64,000 nucleotides of DNA from Arthrobacter sp. AFG20. GTDB lineage: Bacteria; Actinomycetota; Actinomycetes; Actinomycetales; Micrococcaceae. Positions 8,352 to 16,905 of this stretch are shown here, piece by piece. Each line of letters starts with the position of its first letter. Positions within the stretch are counted from its first letter, which is position 1. A program made the translations under genes and the position numbers. The notes beneath the pieces were generated by a model. It did not search any database. It was not told the origin of the DNA and worked only from the letters and a program-made list of their open reading frames with translations. The stretch is from assembly GCF_002892795.1 (NCBI RefSeq), contig NZ_PJMC01000020.1, positions 1-64,000 on the forward strand, written 5' to 3'.

Positions 8352-9112
8352 GATTGAGCTCCATCGAGTGCGCCGGTCATTGCGCCGACTAGTTCTTCCA
8401 CAGTCGTTTTCTTTGCTTCATAAGTGGCCACGCGCCGTCCGAGTCGGAGTACCTGAACCCGATCGGCGACATCGATGACGTGCGGCATCGAGTGGCTGAT
8501 GAATACAACGCCCACGCCCTTGTCGCGGACGCGGCGGATGGTGTCCAGCACGTTCCTTGTCTGTACGACGCCCAAGGCCGCTGTCGGTTCATCCAGGAAG
8601 ATGACCCCCTTGGCCCAGGCAACGGCCCGTGCAATGGCGATCGCTTGCTTCTGGCCGCCCGACATGCTGCCGACGGGATCGGACAGGCTGCGTACAGTGG
8701 CGCCAAGTTCGTCAAAAGCTTCCCGGGACTTCAGCCGCATGGCCCTGTTGTCCATGAATCCCAGCCGGCCCTGGAGTCCGGGTTTGGAGATCTCACGGCC
8801 GAGAAACATGTTTTGGGCGGCGTTCAGGTGTGGTGCCAGGGCCAGGTCCTGATAAACGGTTTCGATGCCCAGCCTGCTGGCGTGGGTCGGGGAGGTGAGC
8901 TCGACCTCGCCGCCGGCGAAGAGGATCTGGCCCGAGTCGAGGGCGAGATTCCCCGAGAGCGCTTTTACGAGGGTGGATTTGCCAGCGCCGTTGTCACCAA
9001 TGAGGGCAACGACTTCGCCTGCATTGACATCAAAGTCTGCCCCATCAAGGGCGCGGACGTTGCCGAAGCTGCGGGTCAGTCCGCGGGCTTCAAGAACCGG
9101 GATGGTTGTCAT
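8348..9112 (-). CDS. Sugar ABC transporter ATP-binding protein, single domain (FrcA-like)
   Basis: A 254-residue ABC ATPase. Walker A GDNGAGKST is at 39-47, the signature MSGGQKQ near 149-155, and Walker B VIFLDE at 170-175. Unlike RbsA, which has two fused nucleotide-binding domains, this protein has one, as in the FrcA fructose importer of rhizobia. It energises uptake with the permease at 7266. The start has no competitor, and the stop overlaps the permease start (ATGA). Confidence 0.92.
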   Translation of the reverse strand: MTTIPVLEARGLTRSFGNVRALDGADFDVNAGEVVALIGDNGAGKSTLVKALSGNLALDSGQILFAGGEVELTSPTHASRLGIETVYQDLALAPHLNAAQNMFLGREISKPGLQGRLGFMDNRAMRLKSREAFDELGATVRSLSDPVGSMSGGQKQAIAIARAVAWAKGVIFLDEPTAALGVVQTRNVLDTIRRVRDKGVGVVFISHSMPHVIDVADRVQVLRLGRRVATYEAKKTTVEELVGAMTGALDGAQS

Positions 9113-9209
9113 GGTGTGGCACCTGTCAGCTGGTGGGGGATGGTGTTCGCCGTCCCGGCCGGTTGGCCGGAGACACTTCGTTGTGCTGTCACTTCTGCCT
9201 TCCTGTTGT

Positions 9210-9914
9210 TCACACTCGCGCCTTGGTTACCGGCCTGCAGGTGCCGGTCAGGTTGATGATCAGATCCGCACGCTCACGGGTGGCTTCGACGATGTCGGCA
9301 TTGCGTTGGTCGCTGCCCAGCGCCCAGGCTGTGGCTTCTGAAGGCGGTTTTCCAAACGCCTGATGGCGGCGCACCAGCCTCATCTGCCGTTCGTCATCCT
9401 TCGTTGCCAGGTACCAGACCTGGTCAATCAGTTGCCGGCCCGCCTGCCAGCCCTCACTGTCCAGAAGAAGGTAATTTCCTTCCGTGATGATCAGCGGGAT
9501 GTCCCGGCCCACGGGAACAGCGCTGCCGATGGATTCCTCAAGTCCGCGGTCGAATACCGGGGCGTAAACTACCGGTGCGCGGTCGGACTTGAGCCGGTGC
9601 AAAAGATTCGCGTAACCCCAAGGATCAAACGTGTCCGGAGCGCCCTTGCGGTTGCGTGAACCCTGGGAGTCAAGGACCCTGTTTGCCAAGTGGAATGCGT
9701 CCATCCCGACCAGGGCCGCCTTGCCCTCCATGGCCCCGGCGATAGCCTCAGCCACGGTGGATTTGCCGGCGCCCGGTGCCCCCGTGATCCCCAGGATCCG
9801 CCGCGTCCCGGAAGCAGCGAGAGCGCGGGCCCGCTCCACCAGTTCGTCCAGCGTGCAGTTCAGCCGCTCGGCTCCCCGTCCCGGTGCTGATGCCAGATCT
9901 TCAGCGGTGTTCAT
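9210..9914 (-). CDS. Nucleoside/uridine kinase-like sugar kinase (FrcK-like)
   Basis: A 234-residue P-loop kinase with Walker A GAPGAGKST at 45-53, followed by MDAFHLAN and a DTFDPWGY segment typical of the uridine-kinase/pantothenate-kinase-like group found beside frcBCA fructose importers. It is the promoter-proximal gene of the operon and probably phosphorylates the imported sugar or the ketose made by the dehydrogenases. A GGAGGAG ribosome site sets the start. A gap of about 97 bases to the ATPase gene has no clear signal. It is the second unconventional kinase in this operon. Confidence 0.8.
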   Translation of the reverse strand: MNTAEDLASAPGRGAERLNCTLDELVERARALAASGTRRILGITGAPGAGKSTVAEAIAGAMEGKAALVGMDAFHLANRVLDSQGSRNRKGAPDTFDPWGYANLLHRLKSDRAPVVYAPVFDRGLEESIGSAVPVGRDIPLIITEGNYLLLDSEGWQAGRQLIDQVWYLATKDDERQMRLVRRHQAFGKPPSEATAWALGSDQRNADIVEATRERADLIINLTGTCRPVTKARV

Positions 9915-10053
9915 CGGTGTCTCCTCCGTTGGTCATGCCACGGTGAAGAAGCCCTGCTGCCGCACCCTTGAAGCCCTGCCTAAGTGAATTGCTGGGCCTG
10001 AAACGGGGGACCCAACACCCTTCGTGAGAGTCCCTTGTGACCTGCCTTACAGC

Positions 10054-10083
10054 AATCTAGAGCCGCCATGTCATCGATGTCAA
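10054..10083 (-). promoter_or_regulatory. Promoter of the polyol transport/catabolic operon
   Basis: On the minus strand TTGACA (complement of 10078-10083) is followed after 18 bases by TAGATT (complement of 10054-10059). One operator copy overlaps the -35 and spacer, and a second perfect copy lies immediately upstream. This geometry fits repression by the adjacent LacI-family protein. Confidence 0.6.
10068..10083. promoter_or_regulatory. LacI-family operator, site 1
   Basis: ATGTCATCGATGTCAA matches the perfect site at 10101 in its left half and first part of the right half, and overlaps the -35 element of the operon promoter. Confidence 0.55.
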
Positions 10084-10100
10084 GGAAAGCGACGAAAATG

Positions 10101-10116
10101 ATGTCATCGATGACAT
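10101..10116. promoter_or_regulatory. LacI-family operator, site 2 (perfect palindrome)
   Basis: ATGTCATCGATGACAT is a perfect 16-base palindrome with the central CG typical of LacI-family operators. It lies 33 bases from site 1, start to start, which places both near the same helix face. Confidence 0.75.
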
Positions 10117-10168
10117 GTGAGTCCTTGAAGTTCCTGTAGACATGCGGCAGGATGGGGCCTGTGGGCGA

Positions 10169-10184
10169 TTGTCACCGATGACAT
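10169..10184. promoter_or_regulatory. LacI-family operator, site 3
   Basis: TTGTCACCGATGACAT differs from the perfect site at only two positions. It lies nearer to the LacI gene and may serve autoregulation or DNA looping with sites 1 and 2. Confidence 0.65.
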
Positions 10185-10265
10185 TAGGCTGGTGGAGTGT
10201 CGGTTCTCGGACCCGCTTAGTCGAGCCCCAAGGTTGTTTCCAGCAGACGGTGAAGGAGTCGAAGA

Positions 10266-11285
10266 ATGACTACCATGCAGGACGTGGCCACCCGCGCTGG
10301 AGTGAGCGCCAAGACGGTTTCCAGGGTATTCAATGACGATCCGCACGTCACGGAAGACACCCGCGAACGTGTGCAGTCTGCCATGCGCGAACTCAAATAC
10401 GTCCCGAACATGCTGGCGCGCACCTTTCGTGAAGGCAAGTCCGCCGTTATCGGCATTGCCGTTCCAGACGTCGCCGACCCCTTCTTTGCTGCGGTCACGA
10501 AGGAAATCGAGCAGGCAGCGCGTGAGCAGGACATGGCGATAGTCGTGACCAGCCTCGGAGATGATCCATCCCTGGAGCAGAGCATCATTGAAACGACGGT
10601 CCGCCACCAAATCGGAGGCCTCATCATTGCCCCGATATCTGCGGATCAGTCCTACCTCGCGCGCTGGCAGGACAGCTTCCCGATCGTGTTCATCGACCGT
10701 ACGCCCCTGAAGCTCAGCGCAGACTACTTCGTGGAAGACGACTTCGGTGGGGCCTTCGAGGCGACTCAGCACCTGATTGCTCACGGGCACACTCGGATCG
10801 CGATCGTCGGGGATTCCACAGAGGTTCCTACCACGCGGCTGCGCCTGGAGGGTTACCTCGCCGCCTTGGACAACGCCGGCTTGAGGAGGGATGAGGAGTT
10901 GGTTGTGCTCGGTTCCCGCAACGCGGACGGCGCCGCGCAAGCCTGTAAGACCCTACTTGCGCTGCCCTGTCCGCCCACCGCCATTTTTTCTTCCAACGCC
11001 CGGTTCTCAATAGGCGTTTTCCCGGCCCTTCAGGCGTTGGACCGAACTGATATCGCCCTTATCAGTTATGGCGATTTCACCATGGCAGATGTACTGCGGC
11101 CCTCGGTCTCAGTTATTGATCAGAACCCGCGATTGGTCGGGCGGGTCGCGGCAGAACGTATCCTTGCCCGGATTGCGACGCCAACCAAGAGGTTTAGGCG
11201 AAAAAACGTTCTGCCCGTCAGGCTGATCGAACGGCAATCGTGCCAGTCCGTACCGGCTGTCCCTGAAGACCAGATGGTGTCGTAA
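10266..11285 (+). CDS. LacI-family transcriptional regulator
   Basis: A 339-residue repressor with an N-terminal LacI helix-turn-helix (MQDVATRAGVSAKTVSRVF, about 4-23), hinge helix, and a periplasmic-binding-protein-like ligand domain. AAGGAG lies ahead of the ATG. It is divergent from the polyol operon, and three operator-like palindromes lie in between, so it most likely represses both directions and is relieved by a sugar or sugar phosphate. The AGE-family isomerase gene follows 28 bases downstream and is likely co-transcribed. Confidence 0.92.
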   Translation: MTTMQDVATRAGVSAKTVSRVFNDDPHVTEDTRERVQSAMRELKYVPNMLARTFREGKSAVIGIAVPDVADPFFAAVTKEIEQAAREQDMAIVVTSLGDDPSLEQSIIETTVRHQIGGLIIAPISADQSYLARWQDSFPIVFIDRTPLKLSADYFVEDDFGGAFEATQHLIAHGHTRIAIVGDSTEVPTTRLRLEGYLAALDNAGLRRDEELVVLGSRNADGAAQACKTLLALPCPPTAIFSSNARFSIGVFPALQALDRTDIALISYGDFTMADVLRPSVSVIDQNPRLVGRVAAERILARIATPTKRFRRKNVLPVRLIERQSCQSVPAVPEDQMVS

Positions 11286-11313
11286 TGTCCAGTCATCGGG
11301 TGAAAGGCCACTC

Positions 11314-12531
11314 TTGTTGATCCATCCCGGCCCCTTGAACAGCACCAGTCATGATGAACTCAGCCGTCTGGTCCAGTTTGCTAAAGGAGCGATTGTTCCT
11401 GACGGGTTTGGGTTCCTGAGTCGCTTCGGGCTCGTAGAGAAGAGCCGTTCTCCTGCATGCTTTGTGACTGCACGAATGACATATTGCTTTAGTATCGCCT
11501 CTTTGCTCGGGCTGCCGGATGCTAGGGACTATGCCGCGCGAGGGGTTGAAAGCCTCTCAGGGGCATTCACGGATAAACATTTTGGGGGCTATGTGGCTTC
11601 CCTGGACGGATCGCCGGCGTCCCATCGGAAGCGTTCGTACGAAACAAGCTTTGTGGTCTTGGCGGCTTCCACTGCAGCAACCGCCGGAGTCCCCGGCGCT
11701 GGTGACTTGACGGCGAATGCCGCCGAAGTAATGCAAAGCAGATTCTGGTCGGATGAAGCCGGAGCGCTTATCGAATCCTGGGACCGGGAGTTTACCGAAC
11801 CTGAGCCTTATTGGGGTGCAAATGCCAACATGCACGGGCTTGAATCCCTACTCGCGCTCTATGGCCACACACGCGATGAACGTTGGCGGGACCTTGCGCT
11901 GCGGATCGCCGGCACGTTCATCAATGTACGTGCCCGTTCGGAGAACTGGTGGCTTAGCGAGCACTACGGGCCGGACTGGACCCCGCTGCCTGACTTCAAT
12001 GCTGATAATCCACGCGATGAGTTCCGCCCCTACGGGATGACGATCGGCCACCTGTTCGAATGGAGCCGCCTCCTGCTCCAGCTTGAGTCGACGTGGGAAC
12101 TGCCCCCGTCGTGGCTAAGGGAAGCAGCCTCCGGCCTTTATGAAACGGCGGTGACGCATGGATGGGCCGTGGACGGCGAGGAGGGTTTCGTCTACACCGT
12201 GGACTGGGACGGCCTGCCGGTCATCCGCGACCGCCCGCACTGGGTGGCTGCGGAAGCTATTTCCGCCGCAGCCACCTGGACGAACCTCACGGGCGACCCG
12301 CGATACGCGAAGCAGCTTCATACATGGACTGCCTATGCGCAAAGCCGGTTCGTGGACAGGGAACATGGCAGCTGGCACCACCTTTTGGATTCAGATAACT
12401 GCCCTAGCTACACCATGTGGTCTGGAAAGCCGGACATTTACCATGCGCTTCAGGCAGTTATCCTGCCCGATCTGCCCGTCGCGGAGAGTACGGCGCAGGC
12501 GGTCATTACAGCGTCTCGCCGGCAACTCTAA
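11314..12531 (+). CDS. AGE-family sugar isomerase/epimerase (mannose isomerase or YihS-like)
   Basis: A 405-residue (alpha/alpha)6-barrel protein of the N-acylglucosamine 2-epimerase superfamily. Typical segments are NANMHGLESLLALYG near 170, HLFEWSRLLLQLES near 245 and GKPDIYHALQA near the end, which carry conserved catalytic histidines. Members interconvert aldoses and ketoses (mannose/fructose, sulfoquinovose/sulfofructose) or epimerise disaccharides. The likely start is TTG at 11314, with AAAGG upstream. It lies directly behind the LacI gene, so it would feed a ketose such as fructose into the pathway encoded on the other strand. Exact substrate unknown. Confidence 0.8.
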   Translation: MLIHPGPLNSTSHDELSRLVQFAKGAIVPDGFGFLSRFGLVEKSRSPACFVTARMTYCFSIASLLGLPDARDYAARGVESLSGAFTDKHFGGYVASLDGSPASHRKRSYETSFVVLAASTAATAGVPGAGDLTANAAEVMQSRFWSDEAGALIESWDREFTEPEPYWGANANMHGLESLLALYGHTRDERWRDLALRIAGTFINVRARSENWWLSEHYGPDWTPLPDFNADNPRDEFRPYGMTIGHLFEWSRLLLQLESTWELPPSWLREAASGLYETAVTHGWAVDGEEGFVYTVDWDGLPVIRDRPHWVAAEAISAAATWTNLTGDPRYAKQLHTWTAYAQSRFVDREHGSWHHLLDSDNCPSYTMWSGKPDIYHALQAVILPDLPVAESTAQAVITASRRQL

Positions 12532-12590
12532 TGAAGTACAGCAAGAGACTGCGCATCGATCGGAATCTGGGGTAGAGCAGCCCTTAACGC

Positions 12591-12628
12591 AAGCGGTCGA
12601 CGGCGGGAGGGCCCGCCGTCGTCCGCTT
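12591..12628 (+). terminator. Terminator after the AGE-family gene, family A hairpin
   Basis: Seventeen-base arms with one mismatch (AAGCGGTCGACGGCGGG) and a four-base loop are followed on the plus strand by CCCTTTT. The next gene converges, so it may work in both directions. Confidence 0.8.
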
Positions 12629-12648
12629 CCCTTTTGTGCGTTAGGGCG

Positions 12649-14079
12649 TTAGTGCCACAACCCGAGGGCGAACTCCGCAATCACCGTGGACAGCAGGAAC
12701 GATGCGGTGACGGCGACCAGGCCCACCGGGATGATCTTCCAGCCGATGTTTTTCAGCAGCGGAATGTCCTTGCCCAGGGACAGGCCGGCGAGGGTCAGCA
12801 TGACGGTGGCGATGGACAGGAAGTCGACCGACTTGATGGGCCCGGCGAGTGCTGCGGCGCCGAAGAACCACGGGCTGGAGATGTAGGCGCCGATGGTGGT
12901 GATGTAGACGATCGCCGAGATCTTCTTGGTGAGCTTGGCCAGGGCAATGCTGACCAGAACGAGGGCGAGCATGATGGCGTACCCGGCGACGATGGTCAGG
13001 CTGAATCCCTTGGCCGCGATCGAGGCCGTGCCGATGCCGAGGACCGTCAGGACCAAGAGCGACAGCCACAGCGGAAGGTGCATGGCCGCCGACGATTCGG
13101 CAACCCGTTCGCGGAAGCGGCGGTTTTCCTCCGCCTGGGCTGCTTCCCGGGCGGTGTCTGCGTCGCCGGGCTCCGTCGCAGCGCCGCTGCCTTGCGTGCC
13201 GGCTTCGCCACGCAGAGTGTCCGCGTGCTGTGGCGGGGTGCCGGCCGTGACTGCAGCCTCCTCGCGGGTCTGCCTGCGGGTGAGGACCCGGTAGAAACGG
13301 TCCGCCAGCGGCAGAGCGAGGTAGATGCCGACGTAGACGCCCAGGATGGTGGTGATCAGGTTGGAGATGGCCGCCATGCCGAGGATCGCCTCCTGGTCGC
13401 CGGGGTACGCGGCGATGATGCTGGCGGAGGACGCCGCCATCATGGACCCGGAACCCACGCCTGCGCCCATTGCCAGGGCCAGGGGATCGAAGATCTTCCA
13501 GTTGGACACTAGCGAGGTCAGCAGCGTGATGTAGACGGCGCCGAACAGGGTGCCGAAAACGTACATGGCCAGGACGCCGCGGTACTGGTCGGAGTCGGGG
13601 CCGTACTTTTCGGAGACCATGGCGAAGGACGGTTCGCGGTCAAGGGAGAACGTTGCCCCGACCGTGGCCTTGCCCATGCGGAGCAGCACGGCCAGCGGGA
13701 GGGCGAGTGCAATGGTGCCTAGCAGGTGGCCCACCTCCTGCAGCAGCAGCGCCGGCCCTGCCTTGAGCAGGGTGGGAAGGCTGGGCCCGATGTTGAACGC
13801 CAGCCTGGCCACCAGGAGCAGCACGGCAACACCGACCAGCGCGGCGGCGACCCGCTGCAGGCCCAGGCCCAGGGGCTTGAACTTCTGGACCGAGACCAAC
13901 AGGCCGAGGATGAGGCCCCAGACCATGGGGAAGATGACGATCGCGCCGATGCCGACGTCGATCTTGGCCTGGCCGATCAGCTGGACCGCCAGGGCAATGA
14001 CAAAGGCCAGTGCGGCGATGGGAAGGGTGAGCCGGGTACCAGCCCTGTCCGTCCGCGCGGGTGTTGTGCTGGTGCTCAT
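12649..14079 (-). CDS. DUF3100 integral membrane protein, probable transporter
   Basis: A 476-residue membrane protein with about ten to eleven hydrophobic segments and a charged cytoplasmic loop at about 265-330 separating two halves. I place it in the DUF3100 family on the basis of segments such as GAGVGSGSMMAASSASIIAAYPG. Its ATG overlaps the stop of the M20 amidohydrolase gene (ATGA), so the two are co-expressed. This suggests import or export of the amidohydrolase's substrate or product. No biochemical role is established for the family that I know of. Confidence 0.75.
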   Translation of the reverse strand: MSTSTTPARTDRAGTRLTLPIAALAFVIALAVQLIGQAKIDVGIGAIVIFPMVWGLILGLLVSVQKFKPLGLGLQRVAAALVGVAVLLLVARLAFNIGPSLPTLLKAGPALLLQEVGHLLGTIALALPLAVLLRMGKATVGATFSLDREPSFAMVSEKYGPDSDQYRGVLAMYVFGTLFGAVYITLLTSLVSNWKIFDPLALAMGAGVGSGSMMAASSASIIAAYPGDQEAILGMAAISNLITTILGVYVGIYLALPLADRFYRVLTRRQTREEAAVTAGTPPQHADTLRGEAGTQGSGAATEPGDADTAREAAQAEENRRFRERVAESSAAMHLPLWLSLLVLTVLGIGTASIAAKGFSLTIVAGYAIMLALVLVSIALAKLTKKISAIVYITTIGAYISSPWFFGAAALAGPIKSVDFLSIATVMLTLAGLSLGKDIPLLKNIGWKIIPVGLVAVTASFLLSTVIAEFALGLWH

Positions 14080-15308
14080 GATGTGCCTTCCTGTGTGAGC
14101 GTCTGACGGAGGTAAGCCGCTTTGACCAGGCGTGCCCTTTCGGTGGGGTTGGTGGCCGCGGCGGCGACCGTCCAGGCCAGCGCGGTGGCGGCCTCGGACA
14201 TCACGGCGTAGGCCGCGGGGGAGTCTGCAAGTGCTGCGAAGCTGTGCGAGTGGATGGGTACGTCCGCGCCGGGAATGCTGAGCCAGGGATGCAGGCTGGG
14301 GATGACTTGGGAGATGTTGCCCATGTCCGTGGAGCCGCCGCTGATGCCGGCCGAGGGGGAGATGTCCTTGCCAAACACCACCATGGCCTCGGTCCAGTGC
14401 GCCGCCAATGCGTCATCCTGGATCAGCGGCTCGTAGAGCGGTTCCGTGTCCTCGATGGCCAGCGTGGTGCCGGTGGCCAGGGCGGCCCCTTCGAAGCAGC
14501 GGCGGACACGCTCCAGCAGTGCCTCGTATTCCTTCAGTGTGAAGGCCCTGCATTCAAACTCCACCACTGCCCGTTCCGGAATGATGTTGGTGACGTGGCC
14601 GGCCTCTGCGACGTACATCGCGATGCGGTGGTCGCCGGGGATTTGCTGGCGCAGCAGCCCGACGGCCACCTGGCTCAGCACGGCGGCGTCCGCGGCGTTC
14701 ACGCCCTGGTGCGGGGCTGCCGCCGCGTGGGCTGCCTGTCCGGTGAACGTCGCCCGGTACCGGCCCACGGCCTGGGCGCTGGTGCCCGCGGGGTTGTAAG
14801 TCACCCCGTCCTGGACCGGATGGACCATCAGGGCGAGGCTGACGCCGTCGAACGCGCCGCGTTCCAGCAACAGCGCCTTGCCGCCGCCGTGTTCCTCCGC
14901 CGGCGTCCCGATGGCCTTCAGGGTGATGCCTAATTCATCCACGAAGGGCTGCAGCGCCAGGGCGGCACCCACGGAGGCACCCGCGATCAGGTTGTGCCCG
15001 CACGCGTGTCCGATGTCCGGGAGGGCGTCGTATTCCACGCACAGCGCAACCGTCAGGTCACCGCTGCCGGCGGTGGCGGTGAAGGCGGTGGGCAGGCCGC
15101 CCGTGCCGCGTTCCACCTCGAAGCCGCCCTCGGCCAGCAGGGCTGCAACCGCTTCGGCCGAGCGGACCTCCTCGAAGGACACCTCCTTGTGGGCGTGGAT
15201 CTGGTGCGCCATTTCCTGCACGCGCGGTTTCCACCTGCTGACCGCCTCGGCAAGGGCAGTGCGGAGGGCCTGCAAGGCAGGCGTTGGTTCCTTCGGTTCC
15301 ATAAACAT
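14076..15308 (-). CDS. M20-family amidohydrolase (AbgB/N-acyl amino acid hydrolase type)
   Basis: A 410-residue zinc peptidase-family M20D amidohydrolase. Metal-site residues are visible in HACGHN (about 101-106) and in TPAEEHGGGK (about 135-144). Such enzymes hydrolyse N-acyl or aminobenzoyl amino-acid conjugates in the cytoplasm. The start at 15308 (MFMEP) lies 8 bases after the aldehyde dehydrogenase stop; 15302 is an alternative. The stop is coupled to the DUF3100 gene. Context suggests uptake of an amide conjugate, cleavage, and oxidation of the released moiety by the neighbouring dehydrogenases. Confidence 0.85.
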   Translation of the reverse strand: MFMEPKEPTPALQALRTALAEAVSRWKPRVQEMAHQIHAHKEVSFEEVRSAEAVAALLAEGGFEVERGTGGLPTAFTATAGSGDLTVALCVEYDALPDIGHACGHNLIAGASVGAALALQPFVDELGITLKAIGTPAEEHGGGKALLLERGAFDGVSLALMVHPVQDGVTYNPAGTSAQAVGRYRATFTGQAAHAAAAPHQGVNAADAAVLSQVAVGLLRQQIPGDHRIAMYVAEAGHVTNIIPERAVVEFECRAFTLKEYEALLERVRRCFEGAALATGTTLAIEDTEPLYEPLIQDDALAAHWTEAMVVFGKDISPSAGISGGSTDMGNISQVIPSLHPWLSIPGADVPIHSHSFAALADSPAAYAVMSEAATALAWTVAAAATNPTERARLVKAAYLRQTLTQEGTS

Positions 15309-15315
15309 GCCTGCC

Positions 15316-16863
15316 CTAGTAGGAGAGGGACGGGAAGGGGGCACCCGCTGCGCGGGTCGGCACCCAGATGGCCTTGGTCTGCGTGTACTCGTCCAGGACG
15401 CCCGGACCGGAGGAGCGGCCGTGGCCGGAGTCCCCGAAGCCGCCGAACGGAACGGCCACGTGGATGGTCTTGTAGGAGTTGATCCAGAATGTGCCGGCCT
15501 TCACCTGGCGTGCCACGTGGTGGGCGCGGGAAACGTCCGAGGTCCACACCGCGCCGGCCAGGCCGAAGTTCGTGTTATTGGCCCGGGCGATCGCCTCGGC
15601 CTCCGTGTCGAAGGCGTCAGCCCCGACGACGGGTCCGAAGACTTCCGTGGTTTCGAGCCGGTTCTGCGGCGTCACGCCGTCGAGCAGCGTGGGCATCACC
15701 CAGTGGCCCCGGGCCAGGGCTGAATCGGCCAGAGCGTCAGGGAGCGTTCCGCCCGTGACCCGGCGTCCGCCGTCGTTCATACCGACCTCGATGAGCGAGG
15801 TGACGGTGGCGAACTGCTGCGCCGTGATGATGGGTCCCACCTCGGTGTCCGCCCTCAGCGGGTCACCGACCCGCAGCCGAGCGGCGCGGTCCGCCACCAG
15901 CTCCACGAACTGGGCGTGCACACTGCGTTCCACCAGGAGCCGCGACCCGGCCACACATGACTGGCCGGCGCCGGAGAAGATCGCCGCGATGGCGCCGTCG
16001 GCGGCCCGTTCCAGGTCGGCGTCCGCGAAGACGATGTTGGCGCTCTTGCCGCCGAGTTCCAGCAGCGCGGGAATGCCGGCCTGCGCGGCCGCGACGGCCA
16101 CCCGGCGGCCGGTGGGGACGGAACCAATGAAGCTGACCTTGCCGACGCGCCGGTCGCTGGTCAGGGCCGCGCCCACGGTCTGGCCCAGCCCCGCGGCCAC
16201 GTTGAACACGCCGTCCGGCAGGCCGGCCTCATGTGCCAGCTGGGCGAGGCGGATGGTGGAAGCCGGCGTGAATTCGCTGGGCTTGATGATCACGGCGTTG
16301 CCCGCAGCCAGCGGCGCGGCGGAGTTCCAGCCGGCGGTGAACAGCGGAGCGTTCCACGGCGTGATGGCGACGACGACGCCCCAGGGGACGCGTTCGGTGT
16401 AGGTGTGCCAGGGGCCCGGAACGGGGATGGTCTGGCCGGTCAGTTTGTCCGCCCATCCCGCGTAGTAGCCGAACATCTCGGCGACCTTGGCGGCTTCCAC
16501 CCTGGCGTCGCGGATGGGCTTCCCGGTTGTGGCCGACTCGAGGATGGCCAGTTCCTCAGCGTGCGCTTCCACGGCGCGGCTGACGTTGCGCAGGATGGCT
16601 GCCCGTTCGAACCCGTTCATTTCGCCCCAGGTTGTGGCCCCCGCCACCGAACTCTCCAGGATGGCGTTGGCGCCCTCGGTGCCGGGGTCGGCGTAGGTGG
16701 CGAACGGTTCACCCGTTGCCGCGGCGGTCAGCGTAATGGCCTCGCCGCTGCCGGTGACTGTCCTGCCGTCAAGGAATGCCCCCAGGCCGGCCGGGAACGC
16801 CGCGTCCAGGACGGCCCTGGCGGTGGCCGCCGAGGAGGAGGTGGGTGCTGTGGTGGTGCTCAA
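15316..16863 (-). CDS. NAD(P)-dependent aldehyde dehydrogenase
   Basis: A 515-residue aldehyde dehydrogenase with the full catalytic set: Asn171 in TPWNAP, Glu269 in LELGGKS and nucleophile Cys303 in GAGQSC. It oxidises an aldehyde to a carboxylic acid in the cytoplasm. It sits in one operon between a 3-hydroxyisobutyrate-dehydrogenase-like gene and an amidohydrolase gene, so a short-chain hydroxy or semialdehyde intermediate is plausible. Substrate cannot be read from the sequence. Confidence 0.9.
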   Translation of the reverse strand: MSTTTAPTSSSAATARAVLDAAFPAGLGAFLDGRTVTGSGEAITLTAAATGEPFATYADPGTEGANAILESSVAGATTWGEMNGFERAAILRNVSRAVEAHAEELAILESATTGKPIRDARVEAAKVAEMFGYYAGWADKLTGQTIPVPGPWHTYTERVPWGVVVAITPWNAPLFTAGWNSAAPLAAGNAVIIKPSEFTPASTIRLAQLAHEAGLPDGVFNVAAGLGQTVGAALTSDRRVGKVSFIGSVPTGRRVAVAAAQAGIPALLELGGKSANIVFADADLERAADGAIAAIFSGAGQSCVAGSRLLVERSVHAQFVELVADRAARLRVGDPLRADTEVGPIITAQQFATVTSLIEVGMNDGGRRVTGGTLPDALADSALARGHWVMPTLLDGVTPQNRLETTEVFGPVVGADAFDTEAEAIARANNTNFGLAGAVWTSDVSRAHHVARQVKAGTFWINSYKTIHVAVPFGGFGDSGHGRSSGPGVLDEYTQTKAIWVPTRAAGAPFPSLSY

Positions 16864-16905
16864 TGTGGTGGTCCTCTTTGTTGGGGTCGCTGTGCTCAGG
16901 AGCCG

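Larger units (their letters stand above)
9915..10265. promoter_or_regulatory. Divergent promoter region between the polyol operon and its LacI regulator
   Basis: This 351-base gap holds no gene. It contains three related operator-like palindromes (10068-10083, 10101-10116, 10169-10184) and a plausible minus-strand promoter at 10054-10083. The plus-strand promoter for the LacI gene is not obvious. The stretch 9935-10050 shows nothing I recognise beyond the ribosome site of the kinase gene. Confidence 0.75.

Noticed and set aside
2195..12531. Sulfoquinovose (sulfo-EMP) operon
   Set aside because: YihS- and YihT-like families are present, but no GH31 sulfoquinovosidase, PfkB sulfofructose kinase or clear sulfolactaldehyde reductase is seen. 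Kept only as an alternative.
12634..13512. Long plus-strand frame over the DUF3100 gene
   Set aside because: Low-complexity Gly/Asp/Gln composition and no ribosome site; the minus-strand frame is a coherent membrane protein coupled to its neighbour.
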